Shown: positions 43,335 through 51,141 of the stretch, one piece after another
Layout of the letters: each line of letters starts with the position of its first letter
Numbering within the stretch: the first letter of the stretch is position 1
Source of the DNA: an uncultured Lachnospiraceae bacterium
GTDB lineage: Bacteria > Bacillota > Clostridia > Lachnospirales > Lachnospiraceae
Assembly (NCBI GenBank): GCA_900544445.1
Contig: UQVK01000001.1
Coordinates: 1-64,000, forward strand
Direction: 5' to 3'
Length of the DNA: 64,000 nt
The notes under the pieces: model-generated
The model's database searches: none
Seen by the model: only the letters and a program-made list of their open reading frames with translations
Told to the model about the DNA's origin: nothing
Translations under genes and position numbers: made by a program

Positions 43335-44771
43335 ATGAACGATCTGGCAATTCATCTGACGGATGAAAACGGAAAGCATCTGTACGAACAGATCTATGAG
43401 TATATTGCGGATGAAATCAGGGAGGGGAAGCTTCTTGCGGGAGAGAAGCTTCCCTCCACCCGTTCTCTGGCGGACTATCTCCAGGTGGCGAGAAGCACGG
43501 TAGAGCTGGCTTATGACCAGCTCGCTTCAGAAGGATATATCGAATCCGTTCCCTACAGGGGGTATTATATCTGCAGGGTGGAGGAACTGTACCGCATCGG
43601 TACATCCGGAGGGGGGCTCCGTTCGGAAAAAAAAGGGGCCGGACAGGAAGACGGTCAGCCGGGACAAAAGGACAGCCGGACGGCGAGGTATTTTGACATC
43701 GATTTTTCTCCAAATGCCATCGATATGAATCTGTTCCCCTTTGGCACCTGGAGAAAGATCACCCGGGATATTTTGAGCGGGGACAGAAAGGAGCTGTTCG
43801 CTTTGGGAGAGCCGCGCGGCGATCTGGAGCTGAGAAAGACGGTCTGCCGCTATCTGCACGCCTCGCGGGGCGTGAATGCCTCGCCGGAACAGATCATCGT
43901 AGGGGCGGGAAACGATTATCTTCTCCTGCTTCTTCAGTATATTCTGGGGCGGGGGATCACGGCGGCCTTTGAAAATCCTTCTTACCGGCGGGCCTTTCGG
44001 ATTTTTTCATCCTTTGCGGCAAGAATGGTCACTGTCCCTTCTGACGAAAACGGCATCCGGGTGGACGGCCTGCTCGCCTCCGGAGCAAATGTGGCCTATG
44101 TGATGCCCTCCAGACAGTTCCCGACAGGGACGGTCATGCCCATCGGGCGCCGGACGGAGCTTCTGCGGTGGGCCTCCTCGGCAGAGGACCGGTATCTGGT
44201 GGAGGATGATTACGACAGCGAATTCCGCTACCGGGGAAAGCCGATTCCATCGCTTCAGTCTGCGGATACGGCGGGCAGGGTGATTTATATCGGCACCTTT
44301 TCCAAATCTGTCGCGCCTGCAATCCGCATCAGCTTCATGGTTCTTCCGGAGAGACTGATGGAGGCCTATGAAAAAAACTGCAGTTTTTTTTCCTCCACCG
44401 TTTCCAGAATCGATCAGACCATTCTGAACGAATTCATCTTAAGCGGAGCCTTTGAACGTCATCTGAACCGGATGCGCAAGGCCTACCGGGAAAAGCATGA
44501 TCTGCTTCTGGACTGTCTGCAGCCTCTTTTGAACCGATACCGCCTGTCCGGGGAGTATGCGGGCCTGCATGTGCTTCTCACCTCCCGCGTGCCGGCCGGT
44601 GAGGAGGAGCTCCTGGAGCGTGCGGCTGCGTGCGGCGTGCGCATTTACGGCCTGAAGGAAGCGGCTCTTGCGCCCTTTGAAACGGATTATGCTACGGTGC
44701 TGCTGGGATACGGTGGGCTTGATCAGGAAAGAATAAGGGAGGGAATCAGAAGGCTGGACGCGGCGCTTTAG
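43335..44771 (+). CDS. MocR-type transcriptional regulator (GntR wHTH plus aminotransferase fold)
   Basis: A 478-residue regulator. The N-terminal GntR winged helix (about 8-80) shows LYEQIYEYIADEIREGKLLA, then KLPSTRSLADYLQVARSTVE and SEGYIESVPYRGYYI. After a charged linker comes a class I aminotransferase fold with the PLP-binding Lys324 in GTFSKSVAPAIRISFMVL. MocR proteins bind PLP and often amino-acid ligands, and they usually control adjacent metabolic genes. Here the aldehyde dehydrogenase gene begins 19 bp downstream on the same strand, recalling GabR and its gab genes; that target is inferred. Starts at ATG 43335, with AGAAAGGCATGAA upstream. Confidence 0.93.
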   Translation: MNDLAIHLTDENGKHLYEQIYEYIADEIREGKLLAGEKLPSTRSLADYLQVARSTVELAYDQLASEGYIESVPYRGYYICRVEELYRIGTSGGGLRSEKKGAGQEDGQPGQKDSRTARYFDIDFSPNAIDMNLFPFGTWRKITRDILSGDRKELFALGEPRGDLELRKTVCRYLHASRGVNASPEQIIVGAGNDYLLLLLQYILGRGITAAFENPSYRRAFRIFSSFAARMVTVPSDENGIRVDGLLASGANVAYVMPSRQFPTGTVMPIGRRTELLRWASSAEDRYLVEDDYDSEFRYRGKPIPSLQSADTAGRVIYIGTFSKSVAPAIRISFMVLPERLMEAYEKNCSFFSSTVSRIDQTILNEFILSGAFERHLNRMRKAYREKHDLLLDCLQPLLNRYRLSGEYAGLHVLLTSRVPAGEEELLERAAACGVRIYGLKEAALAPFETDYATVLLGYGGLDQERIREGIRRLDAAL

Positions 44772-44790
44772 CGCAGGAAGGAGAATCGGG

Positions 44791-46173
44791 ATGAAGGACA
44801 GACAAAACACAGACATCCCTGTGGCCGAACAAAAAGCATTTTTTGCGAAAGGAAAAACGCGGGATGTAAATTTCCGGATTGCAGCCTTAAGACGGCTGAG
44901 GGAGGGCATCCGCCGGCGGGAGAAGGAGATTGCCGCCGCTCTGCATGCGGATCTGCACAAGTCATCCTTTGAGAGCTACATGACGGAGATTGGAATGACC
45001 CTGGATGAAATCGGTTTCCTGATCAGACATGTAAAAGAGTATGCAAAGCCCCAAAGAGTGCCTGCGACGCTTTCCCAGTTCCCCGCGAAATGCCGGATCC
45101 AGAAGGAGCCCTACGGGGTAACGCTCGTCATGTCGCCCTGGAATTATCCCTTCCTGCTCGCTCTTGAGCCGGCGGCCGGCGCGATTGCGGCGGGAAACTG
45201 CTGCATCATCAAGCCTTCCGCCTATGCCCCTGCGGTATCCCGTGTGATCCGCGAACTGGTGGAAGAACTGTTTGATCCTGCATTTGTGGCCGTTGTGGAA
45301 GGCGGGAGAGAGGAAAACAGCCGGCTTCTGGAAGAAAAATTTGATTACATTTTCTTCACCGGAAGCGTACAGGTGGGGAAGCTGGTTATGAAAAAGGCGG
45401 CGGAGCACCTGACTCCGGTCACCCTGGAGCTGGGCGGAAAAAGCCCCTGTATCGTGGCGAAGGACGCGGACCTGAACCTGGCGGCGAAACGGATTGTGTT
45501 CGGAAAGCTTTTAAACAGCGGACAGACCTGCGTGGCGCCCGATTACTGTCTGGTGCAGGAAGAGGTTCTGGAAGCGTTTCTGCCTCTCCTTGTGAAATGG
45601 GTGAGCCGCTTCTGGGGAGAACATCCGCTGGAGCATCCGGATTATCCCAGAATGGTGAATGAAAAGCATTATGACCGGGTGATGGGCCTTCTTGCGGGGG
45701 AGAAGACGGTCATCGGAGGAACGGGAAACCGGAAAACGCTCCAGATTGCACCGACCATTCTGCGGGACATTTCCCCGGATGCGCCCGTGATGCGGGAGGA
45801 AATCTTCGGCCCCGTCCTTCCGGTTCTGCCTTTTCGGACGCTTGATGAGGCGGAACACTTTGTGGCGAAAAGACCCAGGCCCCTTGCCCTGTATCTTTTC
45901 ACAAAGAGCCGAAGCACCGTCCGCAGGGTGACGGAGAGGCTTTCGTTCGGGGGCGGCTGCGTGAACGACACCATCCTTCATCTGGCCTCTTCCCGCATGG
46001 GCTTTGGCGGCGTGGGAGAGAGCGGCATGGGAAGTTATCATGGAAAGCGAAGCTTCGATACCTTCAGCCATGAAAAATCCATTGTGGATAAGGGGCGGAT
46101 GCTGGACGTGCCGCTGCGCTATCCGCCTTACACGAAAACAAAAGAAAAGCTGCTGCGCCGGTTTTTAAAATAG
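44791..46173 (+). CDS. Aldehyde dehydrogenase, ALDH3-like
   Basis: A 460-residue NAD(P)-dependent aldehyde oxidising enzyme. YGVTLVMSPWNYPFLLALEP, the glycine motif FTGSVQVGKLVMKKAAEHL, the general-base Glu in LELGGKSPCIV, and the nucleophile C247 in LNSGQTCVAPDYCLV are all present. The family stretch EIFGPVLPVLPF is also visible. The short length, the NSGQTCVAPDY motif and the basic C-terminal tail (KEKLLRRFLK) place it with class 3-type ALDHs that act on medium/long-chain or aromatic aldehydes; the exact substrate is unknown. It follows a MocR regulator by 19 bp and is followed by a DUF3783 gene. AGGAAGGAG precedes the ATG. Confidence 0.94.
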   Translation: MKDRQNTDIPVAEQKAFFAKGKTRDVNFRIAALRRLREGIRRREKEIAAALHADLHKSSFESYMTEIGMTLDEIGFLIRHVKEYAKPQRVPATLSQFPAKCRIQKEPYGVTLVMSPWNYPFLLALEPAAGAIAAGNCCIIKPSAYAPAVSRVIRELVEELFDPAFVAVVEGGREENSRLLEEKFDYIFFTGSVQVGKLVMKKAAEHLTPVTLELGGKSPCIVAKDADLNLAAKRIVFGKLLNSGQTCVAPDYCLVQEEVLEAFLPLLVKWVSRFWGEHPLEHPDYPRMVNEKHYDRVMGLLAGEKTVIGGTGNRKTLQIAPTILRDISPDAPVMREEIFGPVLPVLPFRTLDEAEHFVAKRPRPLALYLFTKSRSTVRRVTERLSFGGGCVNDTILHLASSRMGFGGVGESGMGSYHGKRSFDTFSHEKSIVDKGRMLDVPLRYPPYTKTKEKLLRRFLK

Positions 46174-46205
46174 AAGACGCGGTATGCTTTGGATGGGAGA
46201 CTGGA

Positions 46206-46619
46206 ATGGAAAAATGCGCGCTTCTTTTTCACTTTGAAGAACAGAGGGCACAGAAACTTAAAAAAGCTCTTTCCCGCCTGGAAATTGCTGTAAAACAGGT
46301 AAAGCCGGAGGAGTACGGGCTTCCCCTCGGCCTGCTCGCAGGCCTTCCGGGCAGCTTCCTGTTTGCGGCCCGGGGCGCAGCCGGCAGCCCGCAGCCGGCG
46401 GGAGCGGCCGGGCAGAAGGAAGCCGAGCCGGATCAGGAGATGCTGGTGTTCTCGGGGATTACGAGACAGGAACTGGACAGAGCTCTGGACGCCATGCGTC
46501 GCGCAGGCGTTTCCGGGATCGCGCTGAAAGCAATGCTCACGGAAACGAACCGGTTCTGGAACGCCAGACAGCTCGTGTGGGAGCTGAAAAGAGAGCATGA
46601 GAGTTTCCACAGGCCATGA
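46206..46619 (+). CDS. DUF3783-like protein
   Basis: A 137-residue cytoplasmic protein. The N-terminal part (ALLFHFEEQRAQKLKKALSR) and the C-terminal MLVFSGITRQELDRALDAMR and GIALKAMLTETNRFWNARQL match the DUF3783 family, in which the region between is variable (here an Ala/Gly-rich stretch of about 40 residues). The function is unknown. It starts 32 bp after the aldehyde dehydrogenase gene and is probably co-transcribed with it. A terminator follows at 46707-46734. Confidence 0.8.
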   Translation: MEKCALLFHFEEQRAQKLKKALSRLEIAVKQVKPEEYGLPLGLLAGLPGSFLFAARGAAGSPQPAGAAGQKEAEPDQEMLVFSGITRQELDRALDAMRRAGVSGIALKAMLTETNRFWNARQLVWELKREHESFHRP

Positions 46620-46706
46620 GAAGACTGACAGAAATAACAAACGATTGACATACCTGTCAGGCCCTGATTGACCGGGGAAGCGGAAAGTCAGGTCAAAAAA
46701 GTGGCC

Positions 46707-46734
46707 AAAACCGGTTTTGAAACCGGTTTTTTTG
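46707..46734 (+). terminator. Terminator after the MocR/ALDH/DUF3783 unit
   Basis: AAAACCGGTTT and AAACCGGTTTT form a stem around a short loop with a run of seven T. Confidence 0.85.
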
Positions 46735-46805
46735 TGCAAATTTTTAATTCTGTAAAAGTGACATATCAATATGTTCGGTAAAAGCACGAAATGTATGTTA
46801 ACCGG

Positions 46806-46834
46806 TTGACATATTTCTTTTGGAATGCTATTAT
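46806..46834 (+). promoter_or_regulatory. Consensus-like promoter of an orphan transcript
   Basis: The -35 TTGACA (46806-46811), a 17-bp spacer and the -10 TATTAT (46829-46834) give one of the best sigma-A promoters in the window. No gene with a ribosome site starts downstream before a terminator at 47097-47133. Confidence 0.85.
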
Positions 46835-46840
46835 CAAAGC

Positions 46841-47133
46841 ACAGTAAGGCATGAGACAACAAACGGAAAAAACCGAAGCTCATCCGCTGAGAACTCTTTT
46901 CCCCCTCCCTTTCATGTTTTATAAAGGCGGTGCGGCATCGGTCCTCCGGAAATCACGCCTGACTGTAGCAATACCCCCTCCTGATATCTTTTCCCCAAAA
47001 GATATCATTACCATAAGGATGTTCCTTATGAGCCGGGTCCCTCCCTAAATTCCCGGCACAGAGCGGGAACATCTTAACCCCCTTCTTTTTTTGAGTCCGC
47101 ATGGGTCTCCCCCGACCCCTGCGGTCTTTTTTA
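46841..47133 (+). ncRNA. Candidate small RNA with C-rich hairpin loops
   Basis: This unit of about 290 nt lies between a strong promoter and a strong terminator. Three perfect hairpins stand in order: GATATCTTTT-CCCC-AAAAGATATC at 46983-47006; CATAAGGA-TGT-TCCTTATG at 47012-47030; and GCCGGG/CCCGGC at 47032-47057 with the loop TCCCTCCCTAAATT. The terminator hairpin 47097-47124 has the loop TCCCCC. Unpaired C-rich stretches occur at 46901-46909 (CCCCCTCCC), 46974-46981 and about 47078-47083. C-rich loops of this kind pair with ribosome sites of target mRNAs in known regulatory RNAs of other Bacillota. A 65-codon frame inside has no ribosome site. Function is inferred from structure only. Confidence 0.7.
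47097..47133 (+). terminator. Terminator of the small-RNA candidate
   Basis: CCGCATGGGTC and GACCCCTGCGG form an 11-nt stem with one mismatch and the loop TCCCCC, followed by TCTTTTTTAT. Confidence 0.88.
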
Positions 47134-47156
47134 TACGCTTTTTCAAGGAATTTACA

Positions 47157-47185
47157 TTGGAAATGTCAAGCGGTTGTGATATAAT
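47157..47185 (+). promoter_or_regulatory. Promoter of the LacI-family gene
   Basis: TTGGAA (47157-47162), a 17-bp spacer and TATAAT (47180-47185) lie 57 bp before ATG 47243. Confidence 0.65.
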
Positions 47186-47242
47186 GGAAACGCCTTAACT
47201 CAAGAAAAAAGACAGACAGAATACAAGGCGCTGGAGGAAATC

Positions 47243-48226
47243 ATGGCAACACTGAAGGATGTGGCGAGGGAGACCGGCCTTACGGTCAGTACGGTGTCCC
47301 GTGTGCTGAATAACAGAGGTTATATCAGCAAGGAGGCCAGGGAAAAGGTATATGAGGCGATGAAGAAGCTGAACTACCAGCCCAACGAGGTGGCGAGATC
47401 CCTGTCCAAACAGACCACAAATACGATCGGGGTAATTCTTCCCCATATTGACCATCCCTATTTTTCAAGGCTGCTGAGCAGTCTGGAGACTGCCGCATAT
47501 CTGAATGAATATAAGCTGATGGTCTTTAATTCCAATGAAAGGGACGATAAAGAGGTCAAATATCTGGAAATGTGCAGAGGGATCCGCGTGGCGGGCATCA
47601 TCCTGTGCAGCGGCACCGTAGATGTGCAGCGGTTTGAGGATCTGGGAGTGCCGCTTGTGACGATCGAACGGTTTCTGGAGAGCGGGACCGCTGCGATCGA
47701 GTGCGATAACCGCCAGGGCGGAAGAATGGTTGCAAAACACCTCGCTGAAAAGGGCTGCCGGAAAGTGGTTTATCTGAGCGGGGAGAACGCGGAGCCGATG
47801 CCTGCGGACGACCGGGCGCTGGGCTTTGCGGAGGTCTGCCGCCAGGAAGGGCTTGAGTGCCTTGACCTGGAGAAAGAGAAAACGGACGCGTTGTACGCCT
47901 CTCTGGATTATCATGAATATATTGAAAAAATACTGGAGGAACATCCGGAGATTGACGGCATTTTTGCCAGCAGCGATGTGATTGCCGCGCAGGTGATCCA
48001 GATCTGCAGAAAGAAAGGGATTCCCATTCCTGACCAGATCAAGCTGGTGGGATTTGACGACAGCCTTATTTCCATGCTGACGAGTCCGGCGATCACAACG
48101 ATCCGTCAGCCGATTCCGGAGATGGCATCGCTTGCGGTTCAGACGATCCTGCGGGCGTCCAACAAGGAAATGGTGCCGAGCAGAACCATTCTTCCCGTAT
48201 CCCTTGTGGAGCGGGAGACCACATAA
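47243..48226 (+). CDS. LacI family transcriptional regulator
   Basis: A 327-residue DNA-binding repressor-type protein. The N-terminal helix-turn-helix and hinge (TLKDVARETGLTVSTVSRVL, then NNRGYISKEAREKVYEAM and LNYQPNEVARSLSK) are followed by a sugar-binding-protein fold with TIGVILPHIDHPYFSRLLSS, CDNRQGGRMVAKHLAEKGC, IDGIFASSDVIAAQVIQ and VGFDDSLISMLTSPAITTI. It most resembles regulators of sugar use (RbsR/CcpA-like group), but no target gene lies nearby, so it acts in trans. GGAGGAAATC precedes the ATG. It has its own promoter and a terminator at 48254-48299. Confidence 0.95.
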   Translation: MATLKDVARETGLTVSTVSRVLNNRGYISKEAREKVYEAMKKLNYQPNEVARSLSKQTTNTIGVILPHIDHPYFSRLLSSLETAAYLNEYKLMVFNSNERDDKEVKYLEMCRGIRVAGIILCSGTVDVQRFEDLGVPLVTIERFLESGTAAIECDNRQGGRMVAKHLAEKGCRKVVYLSGENAEPMPADDRALGFAEVCRQEGLECLDLEKEKTDALYASLDYHEYIEKILEEHPEIDGIFASSDVIAAQVIQICRKKGIPIPDQIKLVGFDDSLISMLTSPAITTIRQPIPEMASLAVQTILRASNKEMVPSRTILPVSLVERETT

Positions 48227-48253
48227 AAACGAATCCCGCGGCTTTCAGGTATG

Positions 48254-48299
48254 AAAAGACTCCATGCAAAATGAACGGACATTTTGCATGGAGTCTTTT
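48254..48299. terminator. Bidirectional terminator between convergent genes
   Basis: AAAAGACTCCATGCAAAAT (48254-48272) and its exact complement (48281-48299) form a 19-bp stem, T-rich on both outer sides. Confidence 0.9.
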
Positions 48300-48321
48300 A
48301 TAAAAGTAAAAGTATCGGTTT

Positions 48322-49080
48322 CTATTCCGCCTGACTGTCTTCGTTTTTATCTTCGCCGTTCTGACTGTCAGTAAATCCGCTGTCTGCGGCTTCGCTTTCC
48401 GGCATGCCTGCACCGGCTTCCGCAGGTTCAGATGAGGCGGCCGCTTCCGAAGAATCCTCTGCGGAAACGTTTTCTGCCTGCCCTGACATGCTTCCGGTGG
48501 AATTGATGGTGGCGTTGATCCTCTGGCCCACCTTGCTGACGGCCTTTTCCGTAGCCTCCTTCACACGGCTGATGGCGTTCTCCATCTGCTCATCCACGTT
48601 GGCGTATTCGTTGCTGTTCTTGATCCGGTCCACCGTGTCGTTGATTTTGCTGGTAACCGCGGTGAATTCTCCGGAATTGCGAAAACGGGTTACCGCTTCA
48701 TCCACCTTACTGGTCACAGTTTCATATTCTCCGGAGGATTTGATCCTGTTTACCGTATCCTCCACCTTTCCGGAAACGCTGGTGAGAATTTCATCCGCCT
48801 TTTCTTTTGCCTTCTTCAGATCCAGAGATACATAAGAACGGCCGGCGCCCTCTGATTCCGCGTCCGGAGTGGAGGAAGCCGTCATATCGTCCAGGTCCTC
48901 ATCCTCAAACTTATCGAAATCATCGTATTTATCATAGTCGTCAAATTCGTCATCCGTACCGCTGCTCTCTTTGGCGGAGCCGTCCTTTTTCTTCAGGTAA
49001 TACCAGGTGCCTGCTGCAGCCGCTCCGAGAACCGCCGCGGCGGTGAGCAGCCTTCCAAATCCATGCGATTTTCTGGCCAT
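48322..49080 (-). CDS. Membrane-anchored coiled-coil protein (YtxH-like) with internal repeats
   Basis: A 252-residue protein. A single membrane segment at about 8-30 (RLLTAAAVLGAAAAGTWYYL) with a basic follower is YtxH-like. A strongly acidic linker (DDEFDDYDKYDDFDKFEDED) leads to three successive units of about 22 residues: VEDTVNRIKSSGEYETVTSK, VDEAVTRFRNSGEFTAVTSK and INDTVDRIKNSNEYANV. A helical stretch and a Ser/Ala/Glu-rich tail follow. The function is unknown; such proteins are associated with stress or envelope structure. It is a single minus-strand gene convergent with the LacI gene. Confidence 0.7.
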   Translation of the reverse strand: MARKSHGFGRLLTAAAVLGAAAAGTWYYLKKKDGSAKESSGTDDEFDDYDKYDDFDKFEDEDLDDMTASSTPDAESEGAGRSYVSLDLKKAKEKADEILTSVSGKVEDTVNRIKSSGEYETVTSKVDEAVTRFRNSGEFTAVTSKINDTVDRIKNSNEYANVDEQMENAISRVKEATEKAVSKVGQRINATINSTGSMSGQAENVSAEDSSEAAASSEPAEAGAGMPESEAADSGFTDSQNGEDKNEDSQAE

Positions 49081-49225
49081 TGTTTTTTCCCCTTTCCTTC
49101 AGGTGATTTTTAACATCAATTCCGGTATTTCTGCCTCATAAACTGCAGTCAGAGACTTCATTACATGTATTCTAATACTATTTTGAAGATTTGAAAAGAA
49201 ATTATGTATAAAAAATGTATAAAAG

Positions 49226-49351
49226 CGTTACTATTCAGCCAGGTCTGCGCATTTACTGCGCAGACCGTACGAAAACGTATAGCGAGGAAGCATCCGGCCC
49301 ATCGCTGCACGATGAGGCGAGTGCTGCGATTGGAATGGCCGGATGCCGTTA
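49226..49351 (+). repeat. Dispersed 126-bp structured repeat, copy 2
   Basis: This is the counterpart of 4508-4633, same length and orientation, with near identity in the outer stems. Its apical 18 nt GCACGATGAGGCGAGTGC, when reverse-complemented, match the copy-1 segment GCACTCGCCCTATTGTGC at 15 of 18 positions. It lies in the gap between the coiled-coil gene and the TetR gene, with no credible ORF. Confidence 0.85.
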
Positions 49352-49487
49352 CAGTTCTGCCGAAGGCTGAACTGTAACATAAAAGCATTTCGGCAGGACG
49401 GTTCTGCACTCTTGTTTCGCCCCTTTCAAATATGTTATGATAAAAAGCGGGAAAAGCAACAGGTGGCAGCTCGGAAGGAGGCGCCGT

Positions 49488-50093
49488 ATGAACCATAAAT
49501 TTTTTGATGTCTCAAAGGAAAAGCAGGACAGGATTATCAACGCGGCACTGCTGGTGTTTGCGCAGAACGGATACCGTCATGCGGGGACGGACGAGGTGGT
49601 AAGGCGTGCCTGTATCAGCAAGGGGCTGCTGTTCCATTATTTTGAAAGCAAGCTGGGACTGTATGTATTTTTATATGATTATGCAGTCCGGTTTATGCTT
49701 CTGGAACTGTCAGGCGCGGTGGATAAAACGGAGAGTGATCTGTTTGTTCTGATCCGGCTCATAGAAGAGGCTTCCCTGCGGGCCTGCAGGCAGTATCCCT
49801 GCATGAAGGCGTTTCTGGACAGCGTGCAGGAGGAAGACTGCCGGGAAGCGCTGCAGGCCGTCGCGCGGCAAAGGGAGCAGTATGAGAAAAGGCTCGCGGA
49901 CATTGTGAAGCAGGCGGACGTGCGCCTGCTTCGACCGAACGCTGATGAGCGCAGGATCCTGCATGTTATGGAATATACCTTCCGCGGGCTGACCAGAGAG
50001 CATTGCCGGAGGGAGGATTTTCTGCCGGAAGAACTGTTTGGCGAGATTTTTTCCTATCTCAGACTGTTTGAAAGGCTGTTTTCCTCCTGGTGA
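49488..50093 (+). CDS. TetR family transcriptional regulator
   Basis: A 201-residue regulator. The N-terminal helix-turn-helix domain shows QDRIINAALLVFAQNGYRHA then GTDEVVRRACISKGLLFHYF and ESKLGLYVFLYDYAV. The C-terminal ligand/dimer domain is all-helical, including LFVLIRLIEEASLRACRQYP, where drug- or lipid-like ligands usually bind. ATG 49488 follows GGAAGGAGG. It is convergent with the DUF6062 gene; no obvious target (efflux or lipid gene) is adjacent, so the regulon is unknown. Confidence 0.9.
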   Translation: MNHKFFDVSKEKQDRIINAALLVFAQNGYRHAGTDEVVRRACISKGLLFHYFESKLGLYVFLYDYAVRFMLLELSGAVDKTESDLFVLIRLIEEASLRACRQYPCMKAFLDSVQEEDCREALQAVARQREQYEKRLADIVKQADVRLLRPNADERRILHVMEYTFRGLTREHCRREDFLPEELFGEIFSYLRLFERLFSSW

Positions 50094-50111
50094 GAAGAAG
50101 CGCGCTGTTGA

Positions 50112-50873
50112 TTATTTGTTCATTTTGTAAACCGGGTCCGCGGGATAGCCGCCCTTCAGCTTCTGCATGCCGCGCTGTACCGCGTCTTTGGAGGTTTTCC
50201 AGTCCGCGTCTTTGTTGCGGTAGTCGAATTTTTCGATGAGCCAGTCCACATCGGCGGAAACCCGCTCCATGTTTTCTTCCATCAGGCCGAAAACCAGAGG
50301 GAAAAATTCCTTTTTTTCCGCGTCGTTGAGCTTCGCGTCCGCGCCGTTTAAGACATCCCGGAAATGATGCAGGCAGAAGCCCTTGCTCTTTGTCAGTTTT
50401 TCCCGGAAGGCGCTGTCATTTTTATAAAGGTAGAAAAAGGTGTCCAGATAGCGGGCGTACTCCTTTTTAAAATAATCGCAGATATAGCAGCTTTTTTCCT
50501 TTTCCCCGATCCAGGCGGAAACCGGATTTTCCTCCGAAGGCTTTCCCTTCAGCTTATCCATAAAGGAAGTTTTCCCGGGAGTGAAGTGGGAGAACTGATC
50601 CTTCATTTCCGCAATCAGTTTCTTGTAATGGGTTTTTAAGATCCATCCGTTTCCCAGAGTGTTTCCGTAATCGAACATTTTCTTGTAATGCATGCGGCAG
50701 AAGCCGGCCTTATCCGTGGCGTCCCGGGTATCGCTTTCCATATAGGAAGCACAGGAGCCGAGCACATAATCCATGATATCCTGCTCCACATTGCGCTCAA
50801 TATAGCAGAACGGGCATTCGTCGTCCGCGTTCATGGCGTCGTTTAACGGTATGGTATATAATTTTTCCTTCAT
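50112..50873 (-). CDS. DUF6062-like cysteine-rich protein
   Basis: A 253-residue cytoplasmic protein. Paired cysteines occur in CPFCYIERNVEQDIMDYV, in KAGFCRMHYKKMFDYGNTLG, in SCYICDYFKKEYARYLDTFF and in GFCLHHFRDVL. The C-x-x-C and H/C pairings suggest two metal-binding sites built from duplicated halves. I recognise the pattern as the DUF6062 family common in Lachnospiraceae; its function is unknown. The gene is alone on the minus strand, its start lies about 270 bp from the divergent permease gene, and its end faces the TetR gene. Confidence 0.8.
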   Translation of the reverse strand: MKEKLYTIPLNDAMNADDECPFCYIERNVEQDIMDYVLGSCASYMESDTRDATDKAGFCRMHYKKMFDYGNTLGNGWILKTHYKKLIAEMKDQFSHFTPGKTSFMDKLKGKPSEENPVSAWIGEKEKSCYICDYFKKEYARYLDTFFYLYKNDSAFREKLTKSKGFCLHHFRDVLNGADAKLNDAEKKEFFPLVFGLMEENMERVSADVDWLIEKFDYRNKDADWKTSKDAVQRGMQKLKGGYPADPVYKMNK

Positions 50874-51005
50874 TCGCTGATCCCCTGTCCTTTCGCCGCG
50901 CTGCGGCTGTACTATGAAAATATGAAAGCGTTCTCCTGTTCATTGTAGCTGATTCGGGAGGGAAACTCAAGTCGGAAAAAAGTTGTATGTAGCCGGCTTT
51001 TGTGA

Positions 51006-51071
51006 TAGAATTGTAAAAATGTGTCGAAACCTTGTTCCGGACGGCGTTTCCAGTTTGGGGAAACGCCTTTG
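51006..51071 (+). promoter_or_regulatory. Promoter and attenuator-like hairpin upstream of the uracil-family permease
   Basis: A -10-like TAGAAT (51006-51011) is followed by GGCGTTTCC/GGAAACGCC (51043-51067) and a short T-run. The hairpin lies about 25 bases into the expected transcript and could terminate early. No PyrR-binding loop or known riboswitch motif was recognised. Confidence 0.4.
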
Positions 51072-51141
51072 TCGGGTACGGGCCTGAAACACGGATCAAT
51101 GTTACACGATAGCTGGTTTTACTTATGAGGAGGAAATCCTA

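Noticed and set aside
46851..47048. 65-codon open frame inside the small-RNA candidate
   Set aside because: No ribosome site, proline-rich content caused by the C-rich motifs, and perfect hairpins lie across it; a non-coding RNA explains the region better.
46841..47133. 6S RNA as identity of the orphan transcript
   Set aside because: The 5' and 3' ends are not complementary and there is no long rod with a central bubble; instead there are separate short hairpins.
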